Shown here in pieces: positions 33,940 through 45,773 of a stretch of 64,000 nt of DNA. The DNA lies in assembly GCA_037693485.1 (NCBI GenBank), contig CM075346.1, forward strand, positions 61,437,001-61,501,000. The letters are read 5' to 3'. A model generated the notes under the pieces. The model did no database searches. It was not told where the DNA came from and worked only from the letters and a program-made list of their open reading frames with translations. This DNA is from Kitagawia praeruptora (taxonomy: Eukaryota; Streptophyta; Magnoliopsida; Apiales; Apiaceae). The position numbers and the translations under genes are program-made. Positions within the stretch are counted from its first letter, which is position 1. Each line of letters begins with the position of its first letter.

Positions 33940-34305
33940 GCGCACGGTCTCTGGCAAACATTTGCCAGGGAACTGTTACATAACATATGATGTCCCAGCC
34001 GTTGGATCGTGATCCAACGGCTGGGGTTTAAAAAAAAAATTTACACCGTACCGCAAAAACTTTCCGCGGTACGGGGTAATTACAAAACTGCCCCCTGTTT
34101 TCACATCAAAAATCTACTGTTCACCGTACCGCAGAAACTTTCTGCGGTACGTGAACAGTGAGGACTTTTTTGTAATTTCTCCGTACCGCGGAAAGTTTCT
34201 GCGGTACGGTGTAATTTTTTTTTTAAATCAGGACCGTTGGATCAACTTCCTGGAGCCATATGTTATGTAACAGTTAAATGGCAGATGTTTGCCATTGAAC
34301 GTACC
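33940..34305. mobile_element. 366-bp TIR/foldback element with CCGTACCGC hairpins
   Basis: Inverted ends of about 50 bp share CTGGCAAACATTTGCCA / TGGCAAACATCTGCCA and AACTGTTACATAACATATG. The flank CTGATTG is duplicated (33933-33939 and 34306-34312). Inside, four copies of the CCGTACCGC/GCGGTACGG palindrome half alternate, and CCAGCCGTTGGATC pairs with GATCCAACGGCTGG. Confidence 0.75.
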
Positions 34306-34312
34306 CTGATTG

Positions 34313-35460
34313 ATTTGCACTATCATTTTCATTATCTTTTAGTTTCTGAATGATTACAGTGGTACTGTTGTAGAAATGCCTTTTACCGATATAAAATCTT
34401 CATCCTGGTAATGCTTTTTAAGAGTGTATCCAGGTATCCAAAAACTTTTATCACACTTAAAACTGTTGGGACACATAGCCTACCACGTAATAATTTAGGT
34501 TTCTGGTTCTTTCAACCACCTACTCTGCGCCCTCCGTAAACTTTCTAGAAAATGACATTGTAATCTTTCAATTCATGGTACAATGTGGCATAATTCCCTT
34601 AGCTTAGTTCTCAAAATAGAGAAATTTGGTAACATTTGTGAACACTTCTTTCAACAGCAAAAAACAGGAGTATTCCTTTCCAAAATCCGACATTCGTCTT
34701 CTTGAGAATCTGTTTGATGGGCTGATGCCATGGTCTTCCACCGCATTCTGAGGACACTTTTGAAGCTTCTGTTTCCAAACCCTGGTGCATGGACCTCATC
34801 TGGCCTCAGTGGGTTGCAATCACTACTTCCGACCAGAAACCTCCTTTTGAAGACTATTTACTAACCCCAGTTCAGAAACCTCCTCTGGCCTTGGCAGTCG
34901 CTACTTTGATGCACATGTATTTCAGCAGGGCAGCAAACTTTTTATACGAGTTTAAAATATTCTGTTTGCATGCTATCTTTGCAAACTTTCTATACGCTGA
35001 TTTGGTGACTCAGTCAGTTCACGAATAATTCTTAACAGTAATATGTACCACATCTCCGGCTTATTTTTTTTGTGTTATGATTTTCTTTAAGTTGATTTAT
35101 TAACTATAAACCAACACCATTCTTCAGTCTTGAATCGGTTCCTTTACAACCTTAAGTTCAATTACTCGCAGGGAACAAATATCAACGTGAGAATGTAGAT
35201 GTTATCCAGATGGCAGTATTAATAAGATAATAGAACTGTGAAGCAGTTGCGATTCTCTGGGGGTTTTTTCTCTTTTACGCGTAGTTTCATCAAGCTCACG
35301 AGCAGCTGCTACCTATTGAAGCTGAAACCTAGGCCAGGTATGGTCTTACTGGACTATATTTTGTTAGGCCTTGTGTTACTCAATTACTAAATTTGGAGCC
35401 TAATCCCCATGAACCTCACATAGCCTTGTGTGAGGCCTTGTGTCAGTTAGACCTTGTGAT
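34313..35460. other. Intergenic, no supported gene
   Basis: A stretch at about 34640-35030 has higher GC and open frames on both strands (for instance one with PFEDYLLTPVQKPPLALAVA on the plus strand). I recognise no domain and no splice-consistent gene model, so it may be a relic of a captured or transposed gene piece. Confidence 0.4.
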
Positions 35461-35469
35461 CTTTGCCTA

Positions 35470-35871
35470 ATTTGGAACATTAAGTCCAATGCTAAATGCT
35501 AAATTGCTATTGGTATAATATAGAACCAAAAAGTGAATTTTGGTGCTAAAATAAAACTCACCCTCCAAAGCTAGTTCTATAACTAGTTTCAAATTTAACC
35601 AACTCTTTTAACTTTTACCTAACTATTTTAACTTCTATTGAATATTCTCAACAAACTCATGTCATTCTAGTTAAATGACAACTAAATGATGATGTGGCAT
35701 GGATGCATAAATGCATCCTTGGTTTCAAATTTAGCACCAAGAATGCATAATATAGCAATAGCACCAAGGATGCATCCAACTATAGCACCCCTTTGGAGAT
35801 GAATTTTTTAGCACTTGATGCTATATTATAGCAATAGCACTAAGAATAGCATTGCATTGGAGTTGCTCTTA
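35470..35871. mobile_element. PIF/Harbinger-like MITE (AAGTCCAATG family)
   Basis: The left end TAAGTCCAATGCTAAATGC and the right end GCATTGGAGTTGCTCTTA are inverse. The interior repeats AGCACCAAG/TGCATCC words, as in the copy at 25304-25687. AGGCCTTGTGTCA words lie on both sides. Confidence 0.6.
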
Positions 35872-36161
35872 GGCCTTGTGTCACATGAGCCAAATCCCCA
35901 CTACATGGATGTTTTTTATTAACCTCTACTATATCCAAAAAAAATATCATAAATCATTTAGCAAAAGAGCATATAATAAGTCATGCTCAAGTCTTCAACA
36001 TGGTCTATCGTGGACTTAATGAAGAAATAGATATGTTACAAATTTATATGTGAAGAGAGTTAAGGGTTTACTTGCACGCTGCAAAGAAATGTTGCGACAA
36101 TTACTACACTCTGTAGTAAATTAATACTATACAATATTCCAAGAAAAAAGAAAAGAAAATG

Positions 36162-39100
36162 TTAAGCCACAGCTTTATACCTGCAAAGAACCTTGCACTT
36201 AAGTACTTTATCTTGCACATAGAATCCTGGCATCACCATTATTTTGACCTGGCTAGGACCTTGTGATCTTTGCCTATCAATAAAAATATCTTCCATGTAA
36301 AGTTGATCAAAGCTTCGGCTCTCCTCAACTCGTAGAATTCCCAAAGGTGGGTTGAACGAAAATGCTAGCAAATGCAGCAACCAAATACATTTAGCCGCAA
36401 CAAAAAATGCTTGGAGGAGCTGCTCCGGCCATGGCCTTGTCCAATTTAGATTTGTAATTATGCAGCTCATCTTTTGATCGCAGAACTTACTAAATTCTTC
36501 GCTATAATATTTTGTTCCTTTTCGTAAAACCTCATTCCAACTCAAATTCCTCAGGGCAACAAATGATGAAAATTGTGCTTGGCGATGTTGCTTGAGGTCT
36601 AAGAGCTTTGGTGAGCCATTCTTCTGGAATACACAGTTTTCAAAGTCTTGGTAAAGTGATTGATTGATGATAGCTTCCAAATGGTATAGCACAGCCTTTG
36701 AATACTTGGAATTTAAAGACAATTTATATGGTTGAAGAAGCGTATTCAAGTTATCCTTTAAAGTCTTGTCAGTCTCCTCAATCTGCCCAACAAGAGTCTT
36801 GCAAAACTGTTTAACTGATAATCTTGCTTCTGATACTATTTGCAGAAAGCCCTCCACCATTATTTCATCGCTGACAGCCATTGAGTTTTCTATTATACCA
36901 TCAACCGATGTTTCTTTTACAGGCACATTTCCAAGTTTTTCAAAACCTTGGTAATTCTTTCCTTGAGCTGCTTGCCTTAGCGCCTTTTTTAGATCTTCAC
37001 AATAAGTCTCCAAGTGCTGCAACTTCTGTTTTAGCTCCCCAAATGAAGATCTCATTTCAGAAACTTCTGTCAATGCGGCATCTCTAGTCTCTTGTGCTTG
37101 CATGAGCTCTTTCTTTAATGTTTCCATTGACAGTATGCCTAAGTCCCTGAAAATTTGTGGGACTTCCTCAGATTCTGTTCTACTTGGTGAATTCTCATTC
37201 TTGTGCTTCCTCTTTAACTTCGGAAACAACCATGAAAAACCTAACCCCCGATTTCTAGGCTGCTGAGAATGAAGGGATGTGTGGGTATATGTCTGTGGCA
37301 TGGCCAAATTAGAGTTTTTGCCATTTTTCATTGTGTTTTCAGAATCACTACTTATAATTGCAGGTTTGCATTTGTTGCAAGATGATACTGATCTAAGGTC
37401 GCCAAGACTGTTTCTTCTTGACCTGCAGAAATCAGTTCCAGGCGATGCACGTAGAGCAGACGGACCTGAACACATATGGGGTTCCGAGTTCATTAACTCA
37501 AAGGGTAATAAACCGTTTCTCAAAGAAGTGTTCTCCATTTTGTAGTCTGATTGGACTGTTATGTTTTCATCCCCTCTGCCTCCTCCTAAAACATATTCAT
37601 CCCAACTTTCTGGTAAGTTTCGACTCTCTAATTGAATCTGTTGATACCCTGGTAAGGGATCATCTTCATAAGTCTGTCAAAACTCAGTGTCAATAAACAT
37701 TTCCACATTCAAGATTTTTCACATGTTTTGTGTACCTGATAAACATAGAGAAGCGATACCACACACACAACCCACACACATTTTAGGGGCTCCAACCGTC
37801 TACCTCTTATGACCAAGTAGGATATCCATAATGCTACAACGCTAGGGGATTAGAAACTTTCATTTATTTAATTTTTGAGCCAGAATATCAACTAGGAATA
37901 CTTTAAATTTTGAGATCCACCAATACTTCAAAAGGGAATGTATAATAATGCAAACTGTCTGAATAACATGTTGTTTAGACCTCCTTTTAAGTTGTCCAAA
38001 TCTCACATACAGATTTATACTGTGTGGGCATCATAATAGTCATAACTTAAAGTAATACTCCCTTCCTCTCTTTATATCATTCCTATTTCATATGTCGGGA
38101 TTGTTCATAACATGAGACAAATTACTAATTTACGCATAATTTATAAGATTAAATATAGTCATGAGTGATCTTGTTGGATTCGTATTTATGAGTACTTTAA
38201 TACAGTGAAGGTTATATATTTAATACTAATACGAAATTAAAGATATTATCAATCAAAAGTGTACTTTGGCAAACGTGTCCAGTCAAAACAGGAATGATAG
38301 GGAGTAATATTGTTACAAGTTCAAAGGCTTTACAACTAGAACCTTCTTTTGTAAGCAATACAGTATATGGCAAGAGTACAGAGATGGTAAAGAATCTGCT
38401 TATACGGAGTAGCTATTAATAATGCACAGGTTTCAACACTAAAAGTCAAAAGTTTTTTGAAGATAAATACTCCCTCTGTTCCTAAAAACCATTCTGGTTT
38501 TGATTTTGGGGAGTGTTCATTATAAGCTATTGATTACTAATTTACGTATAATTTATAAGATAAAATATAATTATGAGTGATCTTGTTGTATTCGTATTTA
38601 TTAGTACTTTAATACAGTAAAGTTTTTATATTTAATATTAATACGAAATTAAAGATGTTAACGATTAAAAATGTTCATTAGCAAACGTGTTCAAAGTAAC
38701 AGGAAACGTTTTTAGGAACCAAGGAAGTACCTAATACACATCAAGATAAACAGAAAAATGATCAACACATGATAAATGAGAAAATCAATATATGAATGAA
38801 ATATCTTGCAAGAAAACTGTTACGAAAAAAATGTAGAAACATCTGCTACAAACAGAACTGGCCTTTTCGTGGAACATCCGAAAATCAAGTTAAATTCAAG
38901 CTTCTACTTGTATGAAAAAATAAAATTCAAAATAAATAAGCCAAGTTACTGCAATCAACTAGAGTTCATTTCCACAAGATTTTACATAAGGAGTCCAAAA
39001 AACCATGCACAGCAATATTGTGATGCCGAGGCCTATGGATGTTTAGTGACACAGATTGTTGCTCGCTTGCCTTTAATCTCGGTATAATCATGGCAAGCAT

Positions 39101-39374
39101 ATTTAACAAAATTACAAGAAAGAGAAGAGCTACTCACAGGGGTGAAAACAGGGTAATCTTGGGCAGATAACTGAGAGACATGGTGTGAAGCAGGGGAAGC
39201 AGCTGAGAACTTGAGACTTGCAGGGCTATTACCTTGCAAAAGCGCAGCATGAAGAGCTCTGAGCTCCACAGCTTTAGCTATTGCAGCTTGAATTTCATGC
39301 CTACTAACTTCACTGTTATTGTTGTTATTGCCTTGAAAGATTTCAGATGGTCTAGTAGTTGTAACAGCAGCCAT
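36162..39374 (-). CDS. IRKI: DUF641 protein, IRK-interacting protein-like (GIL1/IRKI family), two exons, 582 aa
   Basis: Exon 1 is 39374-39138 (79 codons, MAAVTTTRPSEIFQ) and exon 2 is 37673-36162, joined in phase 0 by a GT-AG intron of 1464 bp. Residues ~24-50 (HEIQAAIAKAVELRALHAAL) are the conserved N-terminal helix, and DYPVFTP|TYEDDPLPGYQ crosses the junction. Residues ~125-250 are low-complexity with a basic KLKRKHK patch. A coiled coil follows (ETLKKELMQAQETRDAALTE, ~255-315). The C-terminal block from ~340, ending FVAAKCIWLLHLLAFSFNPP and PGFYVQDKVLKCKVLCRY, is the DUF641/GIL1 core. In Arabidopsis IRKI binds the receptor-like kinase IRK; GIL1 acts in light control of gravitropism. Function here is inferred. 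The intron holds two MITEs. Confidence 0.9.
38058..38304. mobile_element. Stowaway-like MITE, family 1, copy 2 (in IRKI intron)
   Basis: The ends are CTCCCTTCCTCTC and GATAGGGAG, flanked by TA. The interior TGAGTGATCTTGTTGGATTCG is the complement of the 33638 copy. Confidence 0.75.
38470..38727. mobile_element. Stowaway-like MITE, family 1, copy 3 (in IRKI intron)
   Basis: The ends are CTCCCTCTGTTCCTAAAAAC and GTTTTTAGGAACCAAGGAAG, flanked by TA. The body matches copies 1 and 2. Confidence 0.8.
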
Positions 39375-39410
39375 TACAAGAAAATAAGTAAATTTTTGTA
39401 ACCAAGTGTG

Positions 39411-39420
39411 TATATAAATA
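39411..39420 (-). promoter_or_regulatory. TATA-like box of the IRKI-like gene
   Basis: On the minus strand TATTTATATA lies 37 bp before the start codon at 39374. The leader would be very short, so this is only a candidate. Confidence 0.4.
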
Positions 39421-41190
39421 GGTGTGAATTATTGGGTAGGAGAAAAAAGACAAAGAATGTGAAATTATGGGAATATCTAAGGGGGTTGGATTTGGACCAT
39501 TAGGTCTGAAGGAGAGTGAGATGATATGATATCTAGAGGGAAGGAATATGCAGAACCAGAAGAATTTAAAAGGAGGAAAGAGAGTTGGAAGATTATCTTG
39601 AAGTTTTTCAGGTTTTGTCTAGTTGGTACAATAAACACAGCAGCATGTGAGGAGGATAGAAATGGCAAGAGGGGACATTAGTGTGTGTAATGTGTTGTAG
39701 TTTTCACTCCACTGTGTGTAACTTTGTGCATTCTTGAAATTACTAAAACATCCATGCTATCTAGCTCATGCTTTCAGCCCCTCATTTTCTGTCAACTCTT
39801 TTTTTTTTTTCCTTGTCCAAGTAATGAGTTGCAATACTTTTTAGAGTATAAAATAGAGGAAAGGGTGAAGAATTTCAATATAAGATTTACCTAACATAAC
39901 AGGGATAAAATGGACAAGCACTTTTTTAGGTGGTTGTATTATTACTCACTGTTCTAAAAATTTCGACCGATTCAACCGATTAATTTCCGATTAATCTTCT
40001 GTAAAGTAATCAATTGATTCGATTTTGGTATTATTACTTATCAGTTATCTTTTATATTCTAATTTGGATACGGATTTTGGATTATTTTTTATTTTAGATA
40101 AATTTGAACTGAACTAAAATTCGATTTTTCAATTTGTTTCTACAAATATAGTTTAGATTTAGTTTTCTGATTAAAATTTAATTTATATCGAATCTGGATC
40201 AATGTCTCTCGTAATATTCCACACACTTTTTCTTAATATACCAGTTAGCGATCCGAAAAAATGAGAGAATTAGAACATTTTAAACCATTTAAAACTCTCA
40301 ACTAAGAATACATATAATTTACTATAAATAAAAATTCTAAAAAGTATGTAAAATAAATTTCACTTCAATGAGTCACTGTTATCTAAATAATTATTATTTT
40401 ATAATTATTTTACCAATACCATTTTAGATGTTCTTAGATGTGATCCTAGACTTTGACTATATTTTATCATTTCTTAATATTATTTTATTTCAAATTCTGA
40501 AATAAACCAAAAGTAGCCAGTTTTAAAAAAAAAAATTGGAGTAAAAAATTTCAGCTTCTTTTTCAAATTCCAAATTAAAAGTTAATTTAAGAGTCTTATT
40601 GAAAATGTTTAAGAGCAAAGATATCCACTTAAGGTGGTTTGATTGAGTGTGAGGTTAGGTTATAGTAATTGCATCCAACAACTCTACTTGTTTGAAACAT
40701 TGATACATTTTTATTTTATTTTTGAAAAGAACAATAAAATAAATGTCCTTAATATAAAACTTGAATCACCATCTAAACTTTGATAGCCAATAAAAATGAA
40801 TTGTGTTTGGTTAAATGAAATCGAGCTTACACTCAACTACAGAAATAATGGACTCACAAGACAAGATTAATCAGAAATATAGGAATCCACATGTAAACTA
40901 TTGTTTGAAATAATAATGAATGTTTGTTTGTCTAGAAACATGCATGAAGCTGCACGAAACACTAATGAGATTTTACACTGTGTGTAAATTTTGTTTCATC
41001 AACACCAAACAACTCTGCCTTCCACTTTACAGATTACATAAAATCTAAAATAGTTTCACTTTATATTTTGATTTCTCTACGAATCGTTTGTTTTGCTTTT
41101 TGGATATTCATGATCATAAAATGATTTACATATATGTAGACTTGTAGGGTTATATGATATCTATGGCCTAGAAAAAAAGAAAGTGAGCTG
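39421..41190. other. Intergenic, AT-rich, no supported gene
   Basis: It includes the probable promoter of the IRKI-like gene (to ~39720) and a partial relative of the GATTAATC repeat at about 39955-40030. The rest shows no recognisable structure. Confidence 0.5.
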
Positions 41191-41216
41191 TTATGACATT
41201 TATCTGTCCAACCAAA

Positions 41217-41405
41217 ATGAGTCGAGCAAAGGGAAAATTCCAAATTCTTATCATATTATGGCTCTTCTCTTTTCTCTTTCAGGCAGTGTTACAGAGTGTC
41301 ATTTGGGGGATCAATATTACTCACATAACAGCACATGAAAAGGTTACTAGTCATGTTCCATATTCTCAAGGTCCTCTCCATTCATGTAAGGAATCAAGTT
41401 TTTAA
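41217..41405 (+). CDS. Possible small secreted peptide precursor (62 aa), uncertain
   Basis: The frame MSRAKGKFQ is followed by a hydrophobic run (ILIILWLFSFLFQAVLQ), a reasonable signal-peptide shape. It ends with ITAHEKVTSHVPYSQGPLHS and a short tail. The HVPYSQGPLH segment only loosely recalls the CLE-type VPxGPxPLH motif. An upstream in-frame ATG at 41193 exists. Such a short frame in intergenic DNA may be chance, and no neighbour supports it. Confidence 0.22.
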   Translation: MSRAKGKFQILIILWLFSFLFQAVLQSVIWGINITHITAHEKVTSHVPYSQGPLHSCKESSF

Positions 41406-41837
41406 TTTCCGGAACCGTTTGCATTACGAGATTTCTTCTTCTTCTACACATCATGAAACACACAAACTGCTCTCGAAAATAACATTTTCGAGAATAACAT
41501 TTTATTTAAAAAAAACTCCGAAAATAACATTTTCCTTTTTCATATGGATACTCTTTTTGAAATAGAATTCATGTAAGATTTTGAGGATGGCAATCATAGT
41601 GTTTCTGTTAAACAACTTCCCCTACAATTGTGGAGTATATATTATAACAATATATTTGTGTTTTTAAGATGTTTAGGTTGATAATGGCAAAAGAAACTTT
41701 CATGATCAACCACTCCAATTGGGAAGCAAGTGACATTGTCAACTTTCACATGGATAAAGTGTGTGTTTCATTGTTTGATTTATAGGAAATGACGGTGTGT
41801 GATTTCGATTTCACCTTTTTCTTTTTTATATGCTCTC

Positions 41838-42250
41838 AGATCATCTTCAATGGTATTAGCTAAAAATGTTTTGCTAAATCAGATAAAATATTGATTATGT
41901 AAGATAAAATATTGATTATGTAAAATTTGCTGAACTTATAAGAATTTGTGGTCCAATGGTATATTGGCTATAATGTTGTATATATTGTAAATATAGTATG
42001 TTATTATTATTTCAAGTTATTATTAATAGAATCTATTTATTTTAAGGTAATAGATCATGTAAAATCTTCCTTACAGGTCTCTAGACGTTGGCCAAATATA
42101 GCCAATGAAAAGAGATTATCTAAACTTTTTGCTAACAGTAATGTTCCATTGGAGGAGTGATATTTTTTTTACATAATTTCTAAAAATTTTATTTATGGTA
42201 ATATATTTGTGATTTTAGCTAAGGGGTTTTCTCCACCGAAGATACTCTAA
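41838..42250. repeat. MITE-like repeat (GGTATTAGCTAAAA family)
   Basis: It shares CAATGGTATTAGCTAAAA and ATAAAATATTGATTATGTA with the copies at 32165 and 32931. The right end is probably near GAAGATACTCT (42237-42248). Confidence 0.5.
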
Positions 42251-42297
42251 CTACTTATTTTATATGTCAATACTCAAGAGTTCGGTTGTGCACATAC

Positions 42298-42445
42298 CAG
42301 TGTTGTAAAAAGCGGGAATCAGACTTAATCGATAGAATTACTGTTCAGGGATTAATGGGATATTTGGGGATTAATCAAATAATCGAATTATTAATCAGTG
42401 CAATAATCCATGGAACAGGGATTAATCGGTGATTAATCGTGAGGC
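42298..42445 (+). repeat. GATTAATC-rich repeat, second copy
   Basis: It starts CAGTGTTGTAAAAAGCGGG and matches the inverted copy at 33229-33410, including CAGGGATTAATCGGTGATTA. Confidence 0.65.
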
Positions 42446-42756
42446 ACCTACACAATCACACCGATAAGTATGGAATGGAACAACCATCTTTTCTGGCGAG
42501 TGTTCAAGGAATAGCAGTAGTATTAATGTATTATTCATCTGATATTTCTCATTCAGCTCTTAAAATATTCGAATCATTCCATTTTAATCAAAATATCTCA
42601 TAAAATTAATTCGAATTTCGAACCGAACTCATATATATTGAACTTTTGCATTAAGAAATTGTTCAACAACTGTGATGGGCAAGTTATTGGAATCCAAAAG
42701 TTATTTTGTTTTATGATCTCATATCTCATGCTACTCCAGTTGGTAAAGTTAATTAT

Positions 42757-43152
42757 GAGCCTGTTTGGCTAACTCAACTTAAAGCCAAAAGCTCCTTTAA
42801 GGAGTTTTTGGTGTGTTTGTGTAACGTGGCTTTAAGTCGACTTTAAGTTAAAAAACTGCTTTAAGTCAGAAGTTACATTTAGGTACTTTTGACTTATGAC
42901 TTATGACTTATGGAGTTTTTTTTTTTTTTTTTTTCTTCACAATTCTTGTAAAACTTAAATATCATGAATTTAAAATTTTTTTAAGTCAAATATCACTTTA
43001 AGTCAAAATTATTAAATTCCCATTTAACTTTAAGTAAAATTACCCAAACACATTCATTCAACTTAAAGTAAACAACTTTACTTTCTCCTTTAAGTTAAAA
43101 ACACCTCCATTAAGTCAAAAGTAACTTATTTTAAGCAATCCCAAACACCCTC
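42757..43152. mobile_element. MITE with GAGCCTGTTTGG ends
   Basis: The left end GAGCCTGTTTGGCTAACT and right end CCCAAACACCCTC are roughly inverse. The interior has many TTTAAGTCAAAA/TTTGACTTA words in both orientations. Confidence 0.55.
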
Positions 43153-43342
43153 TATGTCTACACCATCGTCTTACAAAAAGTAATAAGGAATCACTATCTT
43201 CACAAGCTCCATCTTCCTCTTTGTACTAGCCAACTCTTGTATCACTCCGTTAATGCGCAATATTTCATTTTCGGAAGGAAAAAACATTACGCCCATAATA
43301 ATATTAAGAAAAAAAAACTTAATTGATTAAAATAAAATCACA

Positions 43343-43800
43343 TCTATTATATATATAATGCCACAACATGTACCATTTTAATTCAACTTAAATTACTATT
43401 TTGACCCTCTATGGATTAATTTTTTTTCAAAAAATTGTTGCTAATGAGAATCGAACCTAGGTCTTTAGGTTCATTTGCACATCACCTTACCACTACGCTA
43501 ACACATCACACGTATTATAAGTCATAAAATATGCTATGTATGTTGGGAGATGAATGAAGAATTTTTGGTATTTTGATTTCTAATATATTTTAATCATTTT
43601 TCTTCGTTTTACATTTACATATTTATATTTTATTATGTTATAGTTTAGTATAAATGAGTGATATATGGTATTTAGTGAAACTAGATATTTTGAAATTATT
43701 CGATTTAATAAAATAATATTAATGACCCTCTATTATATATATAATGCCACAACATGTACCATTTTAATCCAGCTTAAATTACTATTTTGACCCTCTGCAT
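43343..43800. repeat. Duplicated Helitron-like 5' end, 386 bp apart
   Basis: TCTATTATATATATAATGCC, ACAACATGTACCATTTTAAT and ACTATTTTGACCCTCT occur at 43343-43420 and again at 43729-43800. The TCTATTATATATATAAT start resembles a Helitron 5' end. No clear CTRR terminus was found. A tRNA-like stretch on the minus strand (about 43440-43505, GTAGTGGTAAGGTG and GGTTCGATTCTC) lies between. Confidence 0.5.
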
Positions 43801-44412
43801 TCATTAATGCACATCAATTAAAATTCGTATTTAATATGTATATTAATTATTATACATCATTTAATACTATGTACTTAATTATAACACTTTTGTTATGTTG
43901 CAATTAACTAACCATTCGAAGAAATTTGTGTGTCGCACGAGTAAAGAGCCTTACAACTCATTATAAGTGATCTAACATTATTGAAGAAATAATATTGGAA
44001 CATTAACTTCAGATTGCTAACAGCATATATACAATTTACAGAATAAATTAATTTTGTGTACTGTAATTTAGTATTTTTACTTTATAGAAATGTGTCTAAT
44101 ACAATATTTTTTTTATGCTATCATGGCTCCGGTGCATTACTTGACAATCTGTAATATCAAATACAACATATACATGATTTAAGCACTTTGGAAAAATAAA
44201 AAGTACATCTAAATGTTTTAATCAAAATGGGAGATCTTGAAAAGGGGACAAAATTAATGTTGGTTAAAAAAAATGCGATAAACTGAAAAGAATTTTAGAC
44301 ATCACAATATCAATTGCTAATATTAATATCAAAACATAACGAGAAAAAAAAATAACAATTACAGTAACTTCAGACAAACAATCATATAACTGAGCAACTT
44401 CAGACAAACAAT

Positions 44413-45014
44413 TAGGGCTGTCAAACGGATATTTCGGATACGGATCTGCCAATATCCGAATCCGAATCCGAAATCCGAAATTCGTATCCGAATCCGTATC
44501 CGAATCCGACGGATATTAGAAAGTTATATCCGAATTCGAATCCGACGGACCGAATCCGAATATCCGAATTTTGAGATTTTTTAAAAAAATCCGAATATCT
44601 CCGAAAATCCGAATATCCGAATCATATAAAAAAATTAAAAAAAAACAATTTTTTTCCATTCAATGTAAATATTTTTACTTATTAATGAATTAAATAATAA
44701 ATAATTAAATTTTAATATATAAATAATATATTTTCGATATTATATTATAAATTATATATTATAGATATTATATTATAAATTATATATTCTAAAAAGAATA
44801 TATATATATATTTATTTATATATTTATAAATATTCGGATATCGGATATTTCGGATACGGATGTGCCTATATCCGTATCCGCTATTTTCGGATACGGATTC
44901 AGATACGAATAATATCCGTTTTCTTTCGAATACGGATATTATCCATTTTTTTCGGATTCGGTATCGAATTTTTCGATCGGATATCGGATTTTTCGGATTT
45001 TTTTGACAGCCCTA
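44413..45014. mobile_element. Non-autonomous hAT-type element (602 bp) with ATCCGAA repeats
   Basis: Perfect terminal inverted repeats TAGGGCTGTCAA / TTGACAGCCCTA are flanked by a perfect 8-bp duplication CAAACAAT (44405-44412, 45015-45022). Both subterminal parts are filled with GAATCCGAA/TTCGGATAC words, and the middle is pure AT. No transposase. Confidence 0.9.
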
Positions 45015-45761
45015 CAAACAATCATATAACTGTACTTTTTGTATTGCATGAAGGTCAAGTCCTTTTCCATCCTTCGTCACTTTTTGTGGCCAAACTAGAA
45101 AAAAAAATATTAAAAAAAAAAGGGATGCACGCGTATATTCATGTACGATAAGGAGGTTTTTGGGGAAATTTTTTTTTAGAATAATTCAACTTATTTTAAG
45201 ATAAATTTAGAGATTTTTAATTTTTTCCTGAAAAAAGTTAATTTTTTTTACGACTTATAGAATTTCAAAAATACATTAAATACTTGTATAAAAAATTATC
45301 AAAATATGAAATTTTTATCCGAAAATAATTCCATAAGGACTTATTTTAAGTCTGGCCAAACAGACCAAATATTATACTATATATATGGAATCATATAAAA
45401 ATAGTAATATATAGAAAAATATTATTAACTGAGCAATTTTTTTATTTATTAAAAAATTTGTTGAAAAATGTGGGTTACAATCCCAAATTGACGAGTCATT
45501 TTGAGGTTTTAATCCCAAATTGACGAGTTATTTTGAATTCCGATTTGTGTGAGTCATGTGTGCCTGTTTGTAGAGTGGGTGTCAACCCAAGTTCCACATC
45601 GATAAGATAAAAAATAATTATTTTTAATATAAGGAGTCAAACAACTCCATTAGTATGAGGCCTTTTGGTAGTAGCCCAAAAACAAATTCGTGCGAGATTG
45701 GTCACGGTCCAAAGTGGACTATATCATATGGAGTTAATAGGTGTTGTGCGGCCTAACAAAG

Positions 45762-45773
45762 TGGTATCAAAGC
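45762..45773 (+). other. Primer-binding site of the TRIM-like element
   Basis: TGGTATCAAAGC lies three bases after the 5' LTR and differs at one base from the initiator-methionine tRNA site TGGTATCAGAGC. Confidence 0.75.

Noticed and set aside
36766..37696. Plus-strand frames over the IRKI-like gene
   Set aside because: They are antisense shadows of exon 2; the minus-strand frame has the DUF641 domain and correct splice sites.
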